Source of the DNA: Paraburkholderia sp. CNPSo 3274 | GTDB lineage: Bacteria > Pseudomonadota > Gammaproteobacteria > Burkholderiales > Burkholderiaceae | Assembly (NCBI RefSeq): GCF_024206475.1 | Contig: NZ_JAMBPR010000001.1 | Span: 222,580 to 286,579 of the forward strand | Reading direction: 5' to 3' | DNA: 64,000 bases | Part shown: piece by piece, positions 7,294 to 17,142 of the stretch | Position numbering within the stretch: the first letter of the stretch is position 1 | Layout: each line of letters starts with the position of its first letter | Notes under the pieces: model-generated | What the model saw: only the letters and a program-made list of their open reading frames with translations | What the model was told of the DNA's origin: nothing | The model's database searches: none | Program-made: the position numbers and the translations under genes

Positions 7294-8535
7294 TCACGTC
7301 GTCGCCCGGCGTAACTTCAGAGCGATATCGAGCTTCTCAATCCAGCCGACGTCATCCAGGCTCGCCCCAAGCAGCGCTTCAATGCGTTCCATCCTGTAGT
7401 TCAATGTGTTTGGATGAATGCCAAGTGCGGCCGCTGACTGGCCGCGCCGCTGCCCCTGTTCGAAATAGGTCCGCAGCGTCGCCACCAGTTCGGGTTCATT
7501 GGCTAGCTGTTCGAGCAGGGAGACGAGGTAGCGCCGCGCATTCGATGCGTGACGCGCGCTTTCTTCAATGAGGATACTCGAATACATTGCGACCTGCGAC
7601 TGACCCTGGCTTTTGGGTGTGAAGTCCAATGCCCTGATCGCTTCGTCGACCGTGGCCGCCCAACCCGACGCGCCCTCGTTCATCAGGCCAACGCCGATAC
7701 GACGAAGCTCCGGCACCGCAGCCGCCAGCGTACCGGCCCGTTCTGCCGTCAGGCGATCGATTCGGTTGATCGAATCGCCTCGCAGGCAGGGAGCCCACAG
7801 AATCAGCCGGCCACGATGCCACGCGCGCACCAGATCGCCTGGCGCGGCAGCGAGATGACGCGATGACGCCAGTGCGATGCGGTCGAGTTCCCGTTCACGT
7901 TCGTAGGACGTGTGATCGGGCAGTTCGATATCGATGGCGAGCGCCACCCGTGGCGCGGTGGAATCGAGACCCAGCGCTTCCGCGGTTTCCCGAAAGCCGT
8001 CGTGATCTTCCGGTGTATAAAAGACAATGTTGTAGAGCTGATGGCGCAACGCCTCGCGCCAACGCGCTTGCTGATACTGCTCCTCGAGATAGCTTTGCGC
8101 GATGCTCTGCGCCATGACGTCAAAAAAGTCGAAAAGATACGGCGAGATGACGAACAGCAATTCGTCGACGAGGCTTCCATCGTCCTCGCCCAGCGCAATG
8201 TAAGTGCGCCAGATCTCACGCGATCCGAGCCGGAAGGCCCGCAGCACGGATTGCAGCGGCACGCGCTGATGAACGCGTCGGCGGCCGAATTCCCGGAAGC
8301 GATCCATGTCTTCCGCCGAAGGGGAATCACCGGTCAGAAGCGACTGGAACCACAAACCGGCCGTCAAGTCGATCGACGCCGCAATGTCCTGCCTGACTGA
8401 TGGCATCAGATTCTCGTAACCTTCTACGCTCATCAGCGTCGCATACATGCGCTCGTTCACGGCTGTCGGGTTCGCTGCAAGCAAAGCCGTGCGTTCGCGC
8501 AAGCTCGCGCTGATCGTCGGGATGCTGACTATCAT
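7294..8535 (-). CDS. PucR/CdaR-type transcriptional regulator
   Basis: 413 residues from ATG 8535 (MIVSIPTISASLRER). The N-terminal ~170 residues are helical (RsbR-like sensor arrangement, with RRRVHQRVPLQSVLRAFRLG), followed by a GGDEF-like degenerate central domain. The C-terminal 70 residues form the helix-turn-helix characteristic of PucR: LVATLRTYFEQGQRRGQSAA, then LGIHPNTLNYRMERIEALLG. These regulators bind DNA upstream of catabolic or uptake operons and often sense a metabolite. It is separated by 74 bp from the downstream end of the sensor operon (stop at 8610), on the same strand, so it may be cotranscribed with it. The target is unknown. Confidence 0.88.
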   Translation of the reverse strand: MIVSIPTISASLRERTALLAANPTAVNERMYATLMSVEGYENLMPSVRQDIAASIDLTAGLWFQSLLTGDSPSAEDMDRFREFGRRRVHQRVPLQSVLRAFRLGSREIWRTYIALGEDDGSLVDELLFVISPYLFDFFDVMAQSIAQSYLEEQYQQARWREALRHQLYNIVFYTPEDHDGFRETAEALGLDSTAPRVALAIDIELPDHTSYERERELDRIALASSRHLAAAPGDLVRAWHRGRLILWAPCLRGDSINRIDRLTAERAGTLAAAVPELRRIGVGLMNEGASGWAATVDEAIRALDFTPKSQGQSQVAMYSSILIEESARHASNARRYLVSLLEQLANEPELVATLRTYFEQGQRRGQSAAALGIHPNTLNYRMERIEALLGASLDDVGWIEKLDIALKLRRATT

Positions 8536-8609
8536 GGGTGGATTCTTCCCCTGAAGATGGACCTGCAACTGGCAACGGCACGGATTTCGGCTATCGCGCA
8601 ATATTCGCC

Positions 8610-10154
8610 TCAATTCGCCTCGATCGGCAGCGTGAAACGGAAGACTGTACCGTGCGGTTCACGAGGCGTTACCGATAGTTGTCCGCCGTGGGCTTCGACA
8701 ATCGAGCGGCAAATGGAGAGTCCCATGCCCATTCCGTTGGGTTTGGTGGTGTAGAACGAGCGGAACAATTGGTCTGCGCTCGCAGGGGGCAGTCCAGAAC
8801 CGGTGTCCCAGACCTCGACGATCACTTCGCTCGAATTACGCCGCTCAGTGACGATCGTCAGCTCGCGCAGCCTGTCACTCACCCCGCTCATGGCCTCCGA
8901 AGCGTTCATGACAAGATTGACGATCACCTGCTGCATCTTGACCCGATCCCCGCGCACAGGCGGCAGGTCTGCGGAAAGCCGTGTCTGCAAGCGCACGCTG
9001 CTCCTCTGCAACTCGGCGCTGATCAGGGCAAGCACTTCGACAATGGCCTCGTTGATATCGACCGGATCCTCGCGCGGCGGCGCCTGCTTGACGAGCGATC
9101 GCACGTGGCCAACGACCTCCACGACCCGGTTGCCTTGCTTGAGAATGTGATTCAGCGACTGCCGCGCCTCCTCCAGTTCCGGGGGCTGGGCATCCAGCCA
9201 GCGCAGTCCCGCCGTCGCGTGCATGACGACGGCGGACACGGGCTGCTTCACCTCGTGGGCGATCGAGGCCGCCATTTCGCCGAGCATCAAGACGCGGTTC
9301 AGGCGCGCCATATCGGCCTGGGTTTGCTGCAACGCGTCCGCCGCCCGCTCACGTGAATCGCGCTGCGCCTCTTCGGCCAGTTTTCGCTCCGTTGCGTCGA
9401 TGATCCAGCCCACCATGCGATATGGCTGACCGGAACTATTCCACAGCGCCTGCCCGCGAGACTGAACCCATCGGTAGTCCCCCGAGATGGTGCGAATGCG
9501 ATATTCGACGTCGTAGACGTTCTTGTGCTCCAGATGCGCCTTCAGGCACGCCGTCACTCGATCGACGTCGTCCGGATGGATAGCCTCCTGATGAACGCTC
9601 GCTTCATTGGGCGGATCGCTTTCCTCATAGCCCATGATTTCCTTGAAATGAGGCGAAAAGTACATCGCGCCCGTCTGCGGATTCCAGTCCCACAACCCCG
9701 CCGTCGCCCCGCTCACCGCGAGCTGAAAGCGCTCCTCGCTCGCCCTTAGCTCCACCGCGACGCGATGGCGTTCGATTGCGTAACGGATCGCGCGACTCAG
9801 TTCCGACGCGCGGATATCCTTCTTGAGGAGATAGTCCTGTGCGCCGTGCTGGATGGACAGCAGACCGACCGAAATATCGTCCAGCCCGGTGAGAACCAGC
9901 ACCGGCATGTCGGGCGCCATCTGCTGGAATTTCCTGAAGGTGTCGAGCCCCCCATTTGCGTCTGGCAGCCCCAGGTCGAGGATCACCACGTCGAAATGCG
10001 CGATTCGCGCACGCGCGACACCCTCCGCCATGGACTCGGTGCGCACCACGTGGTACTTGAACTCCACCACGTCCTCGAGCACCCTGTCGATCAGCAGTGC
10101 GTCGGTCGCGCTGTCCTCGATCAGGAGGATACGGATTTCATGATCGATGTTCAC
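8610..10154 (-). CDS. Hybrid sensor: receiver-PAS-histidine kinase (FixL-like)
   Basis: 514 residues. An N-terminal receiver (residues 8-125; acidic pair ED, phospho-acceptor Asp in [10 protein letters not shown], Lys in LLKKD) is followed by a PAS_3 domain (about 145-265, ending [17 protein letters not shown]), a HisKA domain with SIAHEVKQP, and an HATPase domain with [16 protein letters not shown] and [12 protein letters not shown]. The GTG start overlaps the stop of the preceding response regulator by 4 bp (GTGA), implying translational coupling. Its kinase core is of the same FixL-like type as the three giant sensors in this window. The N-terminal receiver probably lets the upstream kinase or Rcp1-like partner control kinase activity. 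It is soluble and has no membrane segment. Confidence 0.93.
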   Translation of the reverse strand: MNIDHEIRILLIEDSATDALLIDRVLEDVVEFKYHVVRTESMAEGVARARIAHFDVVILDLGLPDANGGLDTFRKFQQMAPDMPVLVLTGLDDISVGLLSIQHGAQDYLLKKDIRASELSRAIRYAIERHRVAVELRASEERFQLAVSGATAGLWDWNPQTGAMYFSPHFKEIMGYEESDPPNEASVHQEAIHPDDVDRVTACLKAHLEHKNVYDVEYRIRTISGDYRWVQSRGQALWNSSGQPYRMVGWIIDATERKLAEEAQRDSRERAADALQQTQADMARLNRVLMLGEMAASIAHEVKQPVSAVVMHATAGLRWLDAQPPELEEARQSLNHILKQGNRVVEVVGHVRSLVKQAPPREDPVDINEAIVEVLALISAELQRSSVRLQTRLSADLPPVRGDRVKMQQVIVNLVMNASEAMSGVSDRLRELTIVTERRNSSEVIVEVWDTGSGLPPASADQLFRSFYTTKPNGMGMGLSICRSIVEAHGGQLSVTPREPHGTVFRFTLPIEAN

Positions 10155-10606
10155 GATTTAGCGGAAGGCAGCGTCACGACGCCAAGCCAGAAGTCGTTGA
10201 TGCTGCGCACGACCTCAACGAACTTCTCGAAATCCACGGGCTTGGTGATGTAACAGTTGGCGTGCAGGCCATATGACTTCGCCACGTCCTCCTCGGCTTT
10301 GGAGGTAGTCAGCACGACGACCGGAATGTTTTTCAATTCGGGATCTGTCTTCAGTTCCTGAAGCACTTCCTGGCCGCTCTTTCGCGGAAGGTTGAGATCG
10401 AGGATGATCAGGCCGGGACGTGGCGCGGTCGCATGTTTTCCCTCGCGTTTGAGGAACTCGATCGCTTCCACGCCGTCCTCCGCAATGTGTAGCGGATTGA
10501 GCACCTTGTAATAATCCAGCGCCTCACGCGTCATCATGACGTCCGTGGGGCTATCCTCCACCATCAGGATATGAAACATCTGCTCGCTGTTTCCGGAAAG
10601 CATCAT
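10151..10606 (-). CDS. Single-domain response regulator, Rcp1-like
   Basis: 151 residues from ATG 10606, preceded by GAGGAGAC; the open frame to 10888 is antisense to the kinase gene and not used. The receiver has the acidic pair in MVEDSPTD, the phospho-acceptor Asp in [13 protein letters not shown], Thr in VVLTTSK and Lys in ITKPVDF, and the long beta4-alpha4 region typical of Rcp1, the partner of phytochrome kinase Cph1. It has no output domain. It lies 28 bp after the triple-PAS kinase, whose DHp helix is also of the phytochrome type, so the two are a likely cognate pair. It overlaps the next gene by 4 bp. Confidence 0.93.
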   Translation of the reverse strand: MMLSGNSEQMFHILMVEDSPTDVMMTREALDYYKVLNPLHIAEDGVEAIEFLKREGKHATAPRPGLIILDLNLPRKSGQEVLQELKTDPELKNIPVVVLTTSKAEEDVAKSYGLHANCYITKPVDFEKFVEVVRSINDFWLGVVTLPSAKS

Positions 10607-10634
10607 AGTTGTCTCCTCACTTTCGTGGACGGAT

Positions 10635-12479
10635 TCATATCGCGTTCTTGATGCCCAGCGTGAAAAAGAATGTCGCGCCTTCCTGCTCAACAGATTCGAC
10701 CCAGATCTGGCCGCCGTGCTGTTCGACGATTCGCTTGCACAGCGCGAGGCCAATCCCGGTGCCTGGATAATCTGCGCGCGTGTGCAGGCGCTGAAAGACC
10801 AGAAAAATCCGCTCGTAATATTGCGGATCGATACCGATCCCGTTGTCCTTGACCCAGAATAGCCAGCCCTCGCCCTCGCGCCTCGCACCCACGTCGATCC
10901 GGACAGGACGCGCCTTGTCGCGGAACTTGATGGCGTTTCCGACGAGATTCTGGAACAGAAGCGCGAGGTGCGTCGGAATAGCCACCAGGGTGGGCAACGC
11001 TTCCCGCCTCACCTCGGCGCCGCTTTCCTCCATCATGACGCTCAGGCTCTTGAGCGCCTGATCGAGTATCTGTGCGCAGTCAGTCAACTGGCGCGCGTCG
11101 TCGGAGCGGCCGACCCGCGAATAGGCGAGCAGATCATTGATGAGCGCCTGCATCCGGGTCGCGCCATCCACCGCGTGTGCAATGAACTCATCGGCACGGC
11201 CATCCAGTTGCCCCTTGTATCGCATCTGCAACATCTGCAAGGGGCCGGCAACTGCCCGCAGTGGTTCCTGGAGATCGTGAGAAGCCAGGTAGGCAAATTG
11301 TTCGAGGTCCTTGTTCGAGCGGGCCAATTCGTCGGTTTTTCTCAGCAGTTCCTCTTGCGCGTGCTTGCGCGACGTGATGTCGACCACGGCCGCGAGCACG
11401 AATTTCCCTTCGTCGGTCGACAGCGGATTCAGGCCGATCTCGACTGGAAATTCCGAGCCGTCTTTGCGCAGCCCGTAGAGGTCACGCCCGGCCCCCATAG
11501 GGCGGCTCGTCAGATTATTGAAGAACGAAACGCGATACTCCGGGTGGCGCCCACGGAAACGTTCCGGGACGAGTGCTTCGATGCTCTGCCCGATCAACTC
11601 ATTGCGCGGATAGCCGAAGAGCTTCTCCGTCTGTGCGTTCACGAGAACGATCCGGCCGTCCTGGTCCACCATCACCATGGCGTTAGGCGCCGCTTCCACC
11701 ACCTGCCGGAAGCGCTCCTCGAGACGTCTGCGCTCGGTAATGTCGACGACGGCGGCAAGGACGAACATACCTTCGTCGGTGGAGACGGGATTGAGGCCTA
11801 TTTCGACGGGAAACTCCGAGCCGTCCCTGCGCCGCGCGAAAAGATCCCGGCCCGCTCCCATCGGACGGGTCTTCAGGTCGCTGTAGAACGCGTCACGGTA
11901 CTCCGGGTGGCGGGAGCGGAAACGTTCGGGAACGAGTACCTCGATGCTCTGGCCAACCAGTTCATCGCGGGGATAGCCGAATAGTTTTTCAGTCTGCGCA
12001 TTCACGAGGACGATCCGGCCATCGCGGTCCAGCATGACCATTGCGTTGGGCGCCGCTTCCACGACCTGCCGGAAGCGTTCCTCCTGCCTCCTGCGCCCGG
12101 TAATGTCAACGACGGCTGCCAGCACAAACGTGCCTTCGTCGGTTGAGACCGGATTGAGTCCAATCTCGACGGGGAATTCGGAGCCGTCTTTGCGCATTGC
12201 GTAGAGGTCGCGGCCGGTCCCCATCGGGCGGCTCTTCAGGTCAGTGTAGTAGGCGCTCCGGAAATCCGGGTGACCGGACCGGAAGCGCTCGGGCACGAGC
12301 GCTTCGATACCTCGCGTCATCAATTCCGCACGCGCATATCCGAACAGCTTCTCCGCCTGCGCATTCACGAGAACGATTCTGCCGGCACGGTCCACCATCA
12401 CCATGGCGTTTGGAGCCGCCTCCACGACTTGCCGAAAGAGCTCGTTAGTCAGGCCGCTCAGTTCCTTGCGTTGCTCCAT
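10635..12479 (-). CDS. Histidine kinase with three tandem near-identical PAS domains
   Basis: 614 residues from ATG 12479 with an excellent AAGGAGGT site. Residues 15-377 are three PAS domains of 121 residues each, starting [14 protein letters not shown] and ending AAVVDIT. Next comes a phytochrome-type DHp with [14 protein letters not shown] (phospho-His about residue 400), a helix ending LLAYSRVG, and an HATPase domain with [17 protein letters not shown] and [13 protein letters not shown]. No membrane helices, so it is a cytosolic sensor. In two-component logic it phosphorylates the Rcp1-like protein encoded next. The ligand or cofactor of the PAS domains is not evident. It is first of a three-gene operon running to 8610. 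Confidence 0.93.
   Translation of the reverse strand: MEQRKELSGLTNELFRQVVEAAPNAMVMVDRAGRIVLVNAQAEKLFGYARAELMTRGIEALVPERFRSGHPDFRSAYYTDLKSRPMGTGRDLYAMRKDGSEFPVEIGLNPVSTDEGTFVLAAVVDITGRRRQEERFRQVVEAAPNAMVMLDRDGRIVLVNAQTEKLFGYPRDELVGQSIEVLVPERFRSRHPEYRDAFYSDLKTRPMGAGRDLFARRRDGSEFPVEIGLNPVSTDEGMFVLAAVVDITERRRLEERFRQVVEAAPNAMVMVDQDGRIVLVNAQTEKLFGYPRNELIGQSIEALVPERFRGRHPEYRVSFFNNLTSRPMGAGRDLYGLRKDGSEFPVEIGLNPLSTDEGKFVLAAVVDITSRKHAQEELLRKTDELARSNKDLEQFAYLASHDLQEPLRAVAGPLQMLQMRYKGQLDGRADEFIAHAVDGATRMQALINDLLAYSRVGRSDDARQLTDCAQILDQALKSLSVMMEESGAEVRREALPTLVAIPTHLALLFQNLVGNAIKFRDKARPVRIDVGARREGEGWLFWVKDNGIGIDPQYYERIFLVFQRLHTRADYPGTGIGLALCKRIVEQHGGQIWVESVEQEGATFFFTLGIKNAI
11349..12437 (-). repeat. Triple tandem repeat of 363 bp encoding PAS domains
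   Basis: Three adjacent 363-bp units (12437-12075, 12074-11712, 11711-11349) encode PAS copies with most residues identical; long blocks such as [12 protein letters not shown] and [14 protein letters not shown] are shared by all three. This points to recent internal duplication and makes the locus prone to copy-number change by recombination. Confidence 0.9.
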
Positions 12480-12847
12480 CTGACCTCCTTGCAGGAATTC
12501 TCGTTCTCAAGTTTGGAGCGTAAAGCCGGCGGCCGACCGCCCTGGACCGGTCCACCCGATCGTCAGGTCGACTTTGCGAGCCGACGCCTTGCTGTTTCCG
12601 TGTAGTTCTCGTTTCGCGACAGGGCACGCTTTTTATACTAGCAAACGCGTCGCCGCCGTGACGAGCGGCAAAGCCCGGCGCACGAGCGACCACCGCAGAG
12701 AAGTATCTGGAAAATGCCTGGCACTCCGTTACGTGTGCTACATACATTCGTATTATTCCTGTTCCGGCGTGCGCGTACTATTCTTCGCAATGCGCTGCCG
12801 ATATCATCCGCCCACCTTTCCCTTTTTCGACGATCGGGGTCTTTCTC
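12480..12847. other. Divergent intergenic region between sensor operon and receiver gene
   Basis: Holds the promoters of the minus-strand sensor operon (start 12479) and the plus-strand receiver gene (start 12848). It contains one AT-rich patch near 12630-12645 (GCTTTTTATACTAGC). No operator or RNA element was recognised. Confidence 0.5.
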
Positions 12848-13237
12848 GTGGATACGTCTGAGGTTGTTACGATCGTTGACGACGATGAGGCAGTCCGTAT
12901 CGCGACTGCGAACCTTGTGCGTTCGTTGGGCTGGAACGTACGCACCTTTGCATCTGCCGAAGCGTTCCTCGAATCCGGACACGTCGAAGACACCTCCTGC
13001 CTGATTTCCGACGTACGAATGCCCGGCATGTCCGGCGTCGCGCTGCATACCCGGCTTCGTGGCCAGGGGAATGCACCACCCACCATTTTCATCACCGCCT
13101 TTCCAACGCCTGACCTGCACGCCGAAGTCATCGAGAACGGCGCACTGGTCCTGCTCGAAAAGCCCGTTGCCGCCGATGACGTGGTGCGCTGGCTCAGCCT
13201 CGCGATGAGGCAGCCGCCGCCGCAGGGCAATCCGTAA
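12848..13237 (+). CDS. Receiver-only response regulator (FixJ-type receiver)
   Basis: 129 residues with a GTG start at 12848. The receiver is complete: VDDDEAVR acidic cluster, phospho-acceptor Asp in LISDVRMPGMSG, Thr in FITAF and Lys in LEKPVAADDV. The sequence ends 15 residues after the last receiver helix, so there is no DNA-binding output. Such proteins act as phosphate sinks, shuttles or partner-binding regulators. It is convergent with the FixJ-type regulator ending at 13301 and closely resembles the receiver-only protein at 49516. Confidence 0.9.
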   Translation: MDTSEVVTIVDDDEAVRIATANLVRSLGWNVRTFASAEAFLESGHVEDTSCLISDVRMPGMSGVALHTRLRGQGNAPPTIFITAFPTPDLHAEVIENGALVLLEKPVAADDVVRWLSLAMRQPPPQGNP

Positions 13238-13300
13238 CCCCCGAACGGTGCGTCCTGCCCAGCACGATGGCGCCGGAACGTCCTGAACACGGCAACGCGA

Positions 13301-13975
13301 TCAGGAGGGTCCGTCCACTTGTGGCTTGAGGCCAAGTGCTTCCGCCTTTCTGACGAGATCCGGAACGGAGTGCGCAGCCAGTTTTCTCATCGCGTGCCCT
13401 CGGTGAATCTTCACGGTGACTTCGCTTAGTTTCATCTGCGCGGCAATCTGCTTGTTCATCAGGCCCGAGATGACATAACGAACGACCTCCTGTTCGCGTA
13501 CGGTCAACGAAGCATAGGAAGCGCGCAGCGCGGCAAGCGCCTGTTCGGCCTGCACGCGCTCGCCGTCGCGCGCCAGGGCGTCGGTCACGGCATCGAGAAT
13601 CTCCTGGTCCCGAAACGGCTTGGCGAGAAAATCGAACGCACCGGCCTTCATGGCTCTGACTGACATCGCAACGTCGGCGTATCCGGTCATGAACACTATC
13701 GGCATCCGGATTTCGCTTTTCGCAAGCTCCTTCTGAAATGCAAGACCCGTTTCACCCTGCAGCCTGACATCGAGAATCAGGCAACTCGGCACGCACTGCT
13801 TCGGAAACGCGAGAAACTCTCGGCAGGCTGAGAAAGTCTCCACATGCAATCCCGCAGAGCGCAAGAGTGCCTTGAGTGCGATTCGTACCGCTTCATCATC
13901 GTCGATCACGTACACCATCGACGGCGGACCATCGGACGCGCCTTTTGTCGAAGTCAAGCCAGATCCTGAACTCAA
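13301..13975 (-). CDS. FixJ-family response regulator (receiver plus LuxR-type HTH)
   Basis: 224 residues if started at TTG 13975, supported by AAGGAG six bases upstream; an ATG at 13918 (MVYVIDDDEAVR) would remove 19 residues. The receiver has IDDDEAVR, Asp in LILDVRLQGETG, FMTGYADVAMSVRAMKAGA and Lys in LAKPFRDQ. The C-terminal LuxR/GerE HTH reads LTVREQEVVRYVISGLMNKQ then SEVTVKIHRGHAMRKLAA. It is a DNA-binding activator controlled by a FixL-like kinase; the kinases encoded in this window are candidates. Targets are unknown. It is one of three close FixJ paralogues here. Confidence 0.93.
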   Translation of the reverse strand: MSSGSGLTSTKGASDGPPSMVYVIDDDEAVRIALKALLRSAGLHVETFSACREFLAFPKQCVPSCLILDVRLQGETGLAFQKELAKSEIRMPIVFMTGYADVAMSVRAMKAGAFDFLAKPFRDQEILDAVTDALARDGERVQAEQALAALRASYASLTVREQEVVRYVISGLMNKQIAAQMKLSEVTVKIHRGHAMRKLAAHSVPDLVRKAEALGLKPQVDGPS

Positions 13976-14503
13976 CGGCTTCTCCTTGTTTCAGGTCTTT
14001 CGTGCGGTCCTCTGGGCCGATCGGTCAGGCCCCATTCTCAATGCGGCCAAATCGAGCCTCGTGGCTTAACCAGCTTTTTAAAAGCTTGCACAGGCGAACC
14101 GAATGACGCCCCACGAATAGCGACGAATAAACAATACCGCAGCGCCTGCCCGGCGACAAACGTGCAAGTGATTGCCGGATTAGGGCGTTAGTCTGAGACG
14201 ACTATATCTTCGTATAGCCAACGTGAGTGGCACGCAGTCACTCTCTTCGTCGAAAGACTCCGCGCTCCCTGACGACCTGCGACGCCCCGCTCCCGCCGGC
14301 ACTCTTGCAGCACCCCGGTGCGGACGAACCAGGCATACCCCTGTATGAACCGCTCACGCGAATGAAGAACCACGCCACCCGTTCGTACGATGGTTTTTCT
14401 CGCCTTGCACGCGTACCTTTGGTGTCATCGACGGCAAGCAATCCAGCTTCCACCGCCGCGCATTCGATGACCCATGATATCCGGTCACCATTAGGAGTCC
14501 AAT
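13976..14503. other. Divergent intergenic region
   Basis: About 530 bases between the FixJ-type gene (minus) and the small plus-strand ORF at 14504. Several open frames cross it but none has a Shine-Dalgarno site or protein-like composition. No terminator or operator was recognised. Confidence 0.45.
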
Positions 14504-14632
14504 ATGTTCATCACGCTACATACATGGATTTTCGTGGGCAGCAACGCGTATGTCGAGTACACGTTCGTCCCGTGGCTCAACCGGAGCGTCTATCGCAGAA
14601 CCGTCGATCTAAGCGTGATCTGTGTTCAGTAG
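14504..14632 (+). CDS. Possible 42-residue small protein
   Basis: ATG 14504 follows TTAGGAGTCC, a good Shine-Dalgarno site, and reads MFITLHTWIFVGSNAYVEYT and on to TAG 14630-14632. The next ORF starts 8 bp later, as in an operon. The peptide is part hydrophobic and matches no family I know. It could be a leader or small membrane-associated peptide, or a chance ORF. Confidence 0.4.
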   Translation: MFITLHTWIFVGSNAYVEYTFVPWLNRSVYRRTVDLSVICVQ

Positions 14633-14639
14633 GTCAGCC

Positions 14640-15155
14640 ATGCGCGCCATCCGATTTTTGAGCGATCAGGAAATCTTTGACCGCTCCGTCAATCACCTGC
14701 TTTCGCAACGCCGCACCGGGGTTCTCGCAAACGGAGGCGCTGCGTACCGCGGTCCATGCGGCGGGTGTCCTGTTGGCAGCTTCATCCGGCCGTCCGACTA
14801 CCGATCCGCGATGGAGGGCGTTCCGGTACGCTACCTGCCCGGGTCCGGCATCGACTGGCCCCGTTACATGGACGGCGGCGTCGCCGCATTGTGCAAGGCA
14901 TTGTTGCATGCCGGGATCAATATTTACGACAAACGCACGGTCGCACTGCTGATCTGTCTGCAAAACGTTCACGACATCTACGGCGTCTGGGAGTGGGCGG
15001 ACAGGCTGTTATCGATCGCGCGTGAGTACGGTCTGAGCGGCGAATTCATTCTTTCGGTTCGCGAAGAGCATCCACCTCATACGCGCCCAACGCGCGCCCG
15101 CGATTCCCCACGCCAGCGTTCGAAGGCACTGCCTCCTCGCGAACTGCCAATGTAA
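14640..15155 (+). CDS. Hypothetical protein with CGGCPVG motif
   Basis: 171 residues from ATG 14640; the frame is open to 14622. The N-terminal half shows FLSDQEIFDRSVNHLLSQ and then GPCGGCPVGSFI, a Cys-x-x-Cys pair that could bind a metal, followed by a helical middle and a basic, proline-rich tail (HPPHTRPTRARDSPRQRS). No signal peptide. No family recognised. It lies 178 bp before the AspT-type antiporter gene on the same strand, which suggests but does not show a link with the glutamate decarboxylase system. Confidence 0.6.
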   Translation: MRAIRFLSDQEIFDRSVNHLLSQRRTGVLANGGAAYRGPCGGCPVGSFIRPSDYRSAMEGVPVRYLPGSGIDWPRYMDGGVAALCKALLHAGINIYDKRTVALLICLQNVHDIYGVWEWADRLLSIAREYGLSGEFILSVREEHPPHTRPTRARDSPRQRSKALPPRELPM

Positions 15156-15333
15156 TCGCGAGGCGCCCACGATCCTCACGTGGCATCTGATGCGGGAAGC
15201 GGCACTCATGACGTCCCCATGGAGCCGCCGCAATCGAAGTGAGCGCAGACATGTTCTTGATCTTTTATTTAGGAATGCAACGTTGTTTTCTTTTCATTGA
15301 CTTCTTGAAGTACATGTTACGGAGGATCACAAA

Positions 15334-17025
15334 ATGAACTGGCTGGTATTAACACTGCGCAGCCATCCTGAGATCGCGATCTTTATGTCGCTGGGGATCG
15401 GATATTGGGTGGGGGGAAAGAGCTATCGGGGCTTCAGTCTCGGCGCCGTCACCTCGACACTGCTTGCGGCCATCGCTATCGGGCAGCTGGGAATTCCCAT
15501 CTCCGCTAACGTCAAGTCGATATTCTTTCTGATGTTCCTGTTCGCCGTCGGTTACGGAGTCGGCCCGCAGTTCGTCAGAGGCATCGCCAAGGACGGCATT
15601 CCTCAGGCGCTCTTCTCGGTTGTCCAGTGCGTCCTGTGTCTTGCCGCCCCCATTGCCGCCGCTAAAATCGCGGGTTATGGCGTCGGCTCCGCTGCCGGTC
15701 TTCTCGCGGGCTCCCAGACCATTTCGGCGTCAATGGGCCTCGCGACGGACGCAATCGGCCGACTCGGACTGCCCGCCTCGCAAACGAAGGCGTTGCTCGA
15801 CGCAATGCCGACCGCCTATGCCGTCAGCTATATATTCGGCACGGTCGGCTCCGCCATCATCCTCGCCCAACTCGGCCCGAAGCTCCTGCGCATCGATCTC
15901 GTCAAGGCGTGCAAGGAATACGAAGCCAGCCTCGGCGGCACACAGCAGCTCATTACCGCGGGCAGCGCGTGGCACCAATACGAACTGCGCGCATTTCGCA
16001 TTTCGGGCGAGAGTCCTTTCGTCGGTCTGACCGTCCGCCAAGTCGAAGCGCTGGAGGCCGAGGGCGTGCGGCTGTTCATCGAACGCATCCGACGCGGCAG
16101 CGCAATCGAGGAAGCCAGGCTCGACTATGTCCTGACAACGGGCGACGTCGTGGCCGTCGCCGGGCGCCGCGACCAGCTCGTGTCCACACTGGGCACGAAC
16201 GGGGCCGAGATCGACGACGCCGAACTCCTCGCGGTTCCCGCCGAGGGAGTCGATGTCTATGTCTCCGCAAAGGACGTCGACGGCCAGACGCTCCAGCAGT
16301 TGTCCACGCTTCCCGCGGCGCGCGGCGTCTTCATTCGCAAGATCAAGCGCGGCCCAACCGAAACGCCAATCCCCGTGCTTCCGAGCACGCAGCTTCACCG
16401 CGGCGACACGATCACACTCGTCGGCCGAACCCAGGACACGACTGCAGCCGCCAAGGCACTGGGCACGCTCGACCGGGCGACCAATGCGGCGGATGTTGCC
16501 TTCGTCGGGCTGGCGATCACGATCGGTGCGCTCGTTGGCGCGATCACTATCAATATCGGAGCCGTTCCGTTGACACTCTCCACGGCGGGCGGCGCGTTGA
16601 TCGCCGGCATCGTGTTCGGTTGGCTGCGCGCCATCCACCCGACATTCGGACGTGTGCCCGAACCGACGATCTGGTTCATGAACTCAGTAGGACTGAATGT
16701 GTTCATTGCCGTGGTGGGAATTACGGCTGGGCCCGGTTTCGTCCTCGGCCTGAAGCAACTGGGCGTGAGCCTCTTTTTGTGGGGCATCTTCGCGACCGCG
16801 GTCCCGCTGATTCTAGGCATGCTGATCGCGAAGTACGTGTTCAGGTTCCATCCCGCAATCGTGCTGGGTTGCTGTGCCGGAGCCCGTACGACAACGGCGG
16901 CCTTGGGGATGATTTGCGACGCCGCGAAAAGCCAGGTTCCAGGGCTTGGCTACACCGTCACGTACGCGGTCGGCAATACCCTGCTGACGATCTGGGGCAT
17001 GGTCGTCATCATGATACTCAAGTAG
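15334..17025 (+). CDS. Aspartate:alanine exchanger family transporter (AspT-like)
   Basis: 563 residues with a GGAGGATC site before ATG 15334. The protein has two homologous hydrophobic halves (about 10-190 and 385-560, five to six helices each; the second includes [20 protein letters not shown] and ends [17 protein letters not shown]), separated by a hydrophilic region (about 205-375) with two RCK_C/TrkA_C-like folds ([38 protein letters not shown]). This is the architecture of the aspartate:alanine antiporter family, inner-membrane exchangers of an amino acid for its decarboxylation product. Because glutamate decarboxylase follows, the likely job here is glutamate:GABA exchange, which would generate a proton-motive force and raise internal pH. 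That is inference. Confidence 0.9.
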   Translation: MNWLVLTLRSHPEIAIFMSLGIGYWVGGKSYRGFSLGAVTSTLLAAIAIGQLGIPISANVKSIFFLMFLFAVGYGVGPQFVRGIAKDGIPQALFSVVQCVLCLAAPIAAAKIAGYGVGSAAGLLAGSQTISASMGLATDAIGRLGLPASQTKALLDAMPTAYAVSYIFGTVGSAIILAQLGPKLLRIDLVKACKEYEASLGGTQQLITAGSAWHQYELRAFRISGESPFVGLTVRQVEALEAEGVRLFIERIRRGSAIEEARLDYVLTTGDVVAVAGRRDQLVSTLGTNGAEIDDAELLAVPAEGVDVYVSAKDVDGQTLQQLSTLPAARGVFIRKIKRGPTETPIPVLPSTQLHRGDTITLVGRTQDTTAAAKALGTLDRATNAADVAFVGLAITIGALVGAITINIGAVPLTLSTAGGALIAGIVFGWLRAIHPTFGRVPEPTIWFMNSVGLNVFIAVVGITAGPGFVLGLKQLGVSLFLWGIFATAVPLILGMLIAKYVFRFHPAIVLGCCAGARTTTAALGMICDAAKSQVPGLGYTVTYAVGNTLLTIWGMVVIMILK

Positions 17026-17142
17026 CGCTCGCTGCCCCTCACTCATTGAATGAAGCGCGGCGTGTCGTGTCACGCCGTCCCAGCTTGCATCACCCGGCAA
17101 ACCCATTTTGCCGAAGGCATGTTCAACCCCAGGAGATAGTCA

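Noticed and set aside
12721..12745. TGGCAC sequence that could start a sigma-54 promoter
   Set aside because: The TTGC half is missing at the right spacing, so it is not a sigma-54 site.
14227..14661. 144-codon plus-strand ORF upstream of the CxxC protein
   Set aside because: No ribosome site; it overlaps the better-supported ORFs at 14504 and 14640 in another frame.
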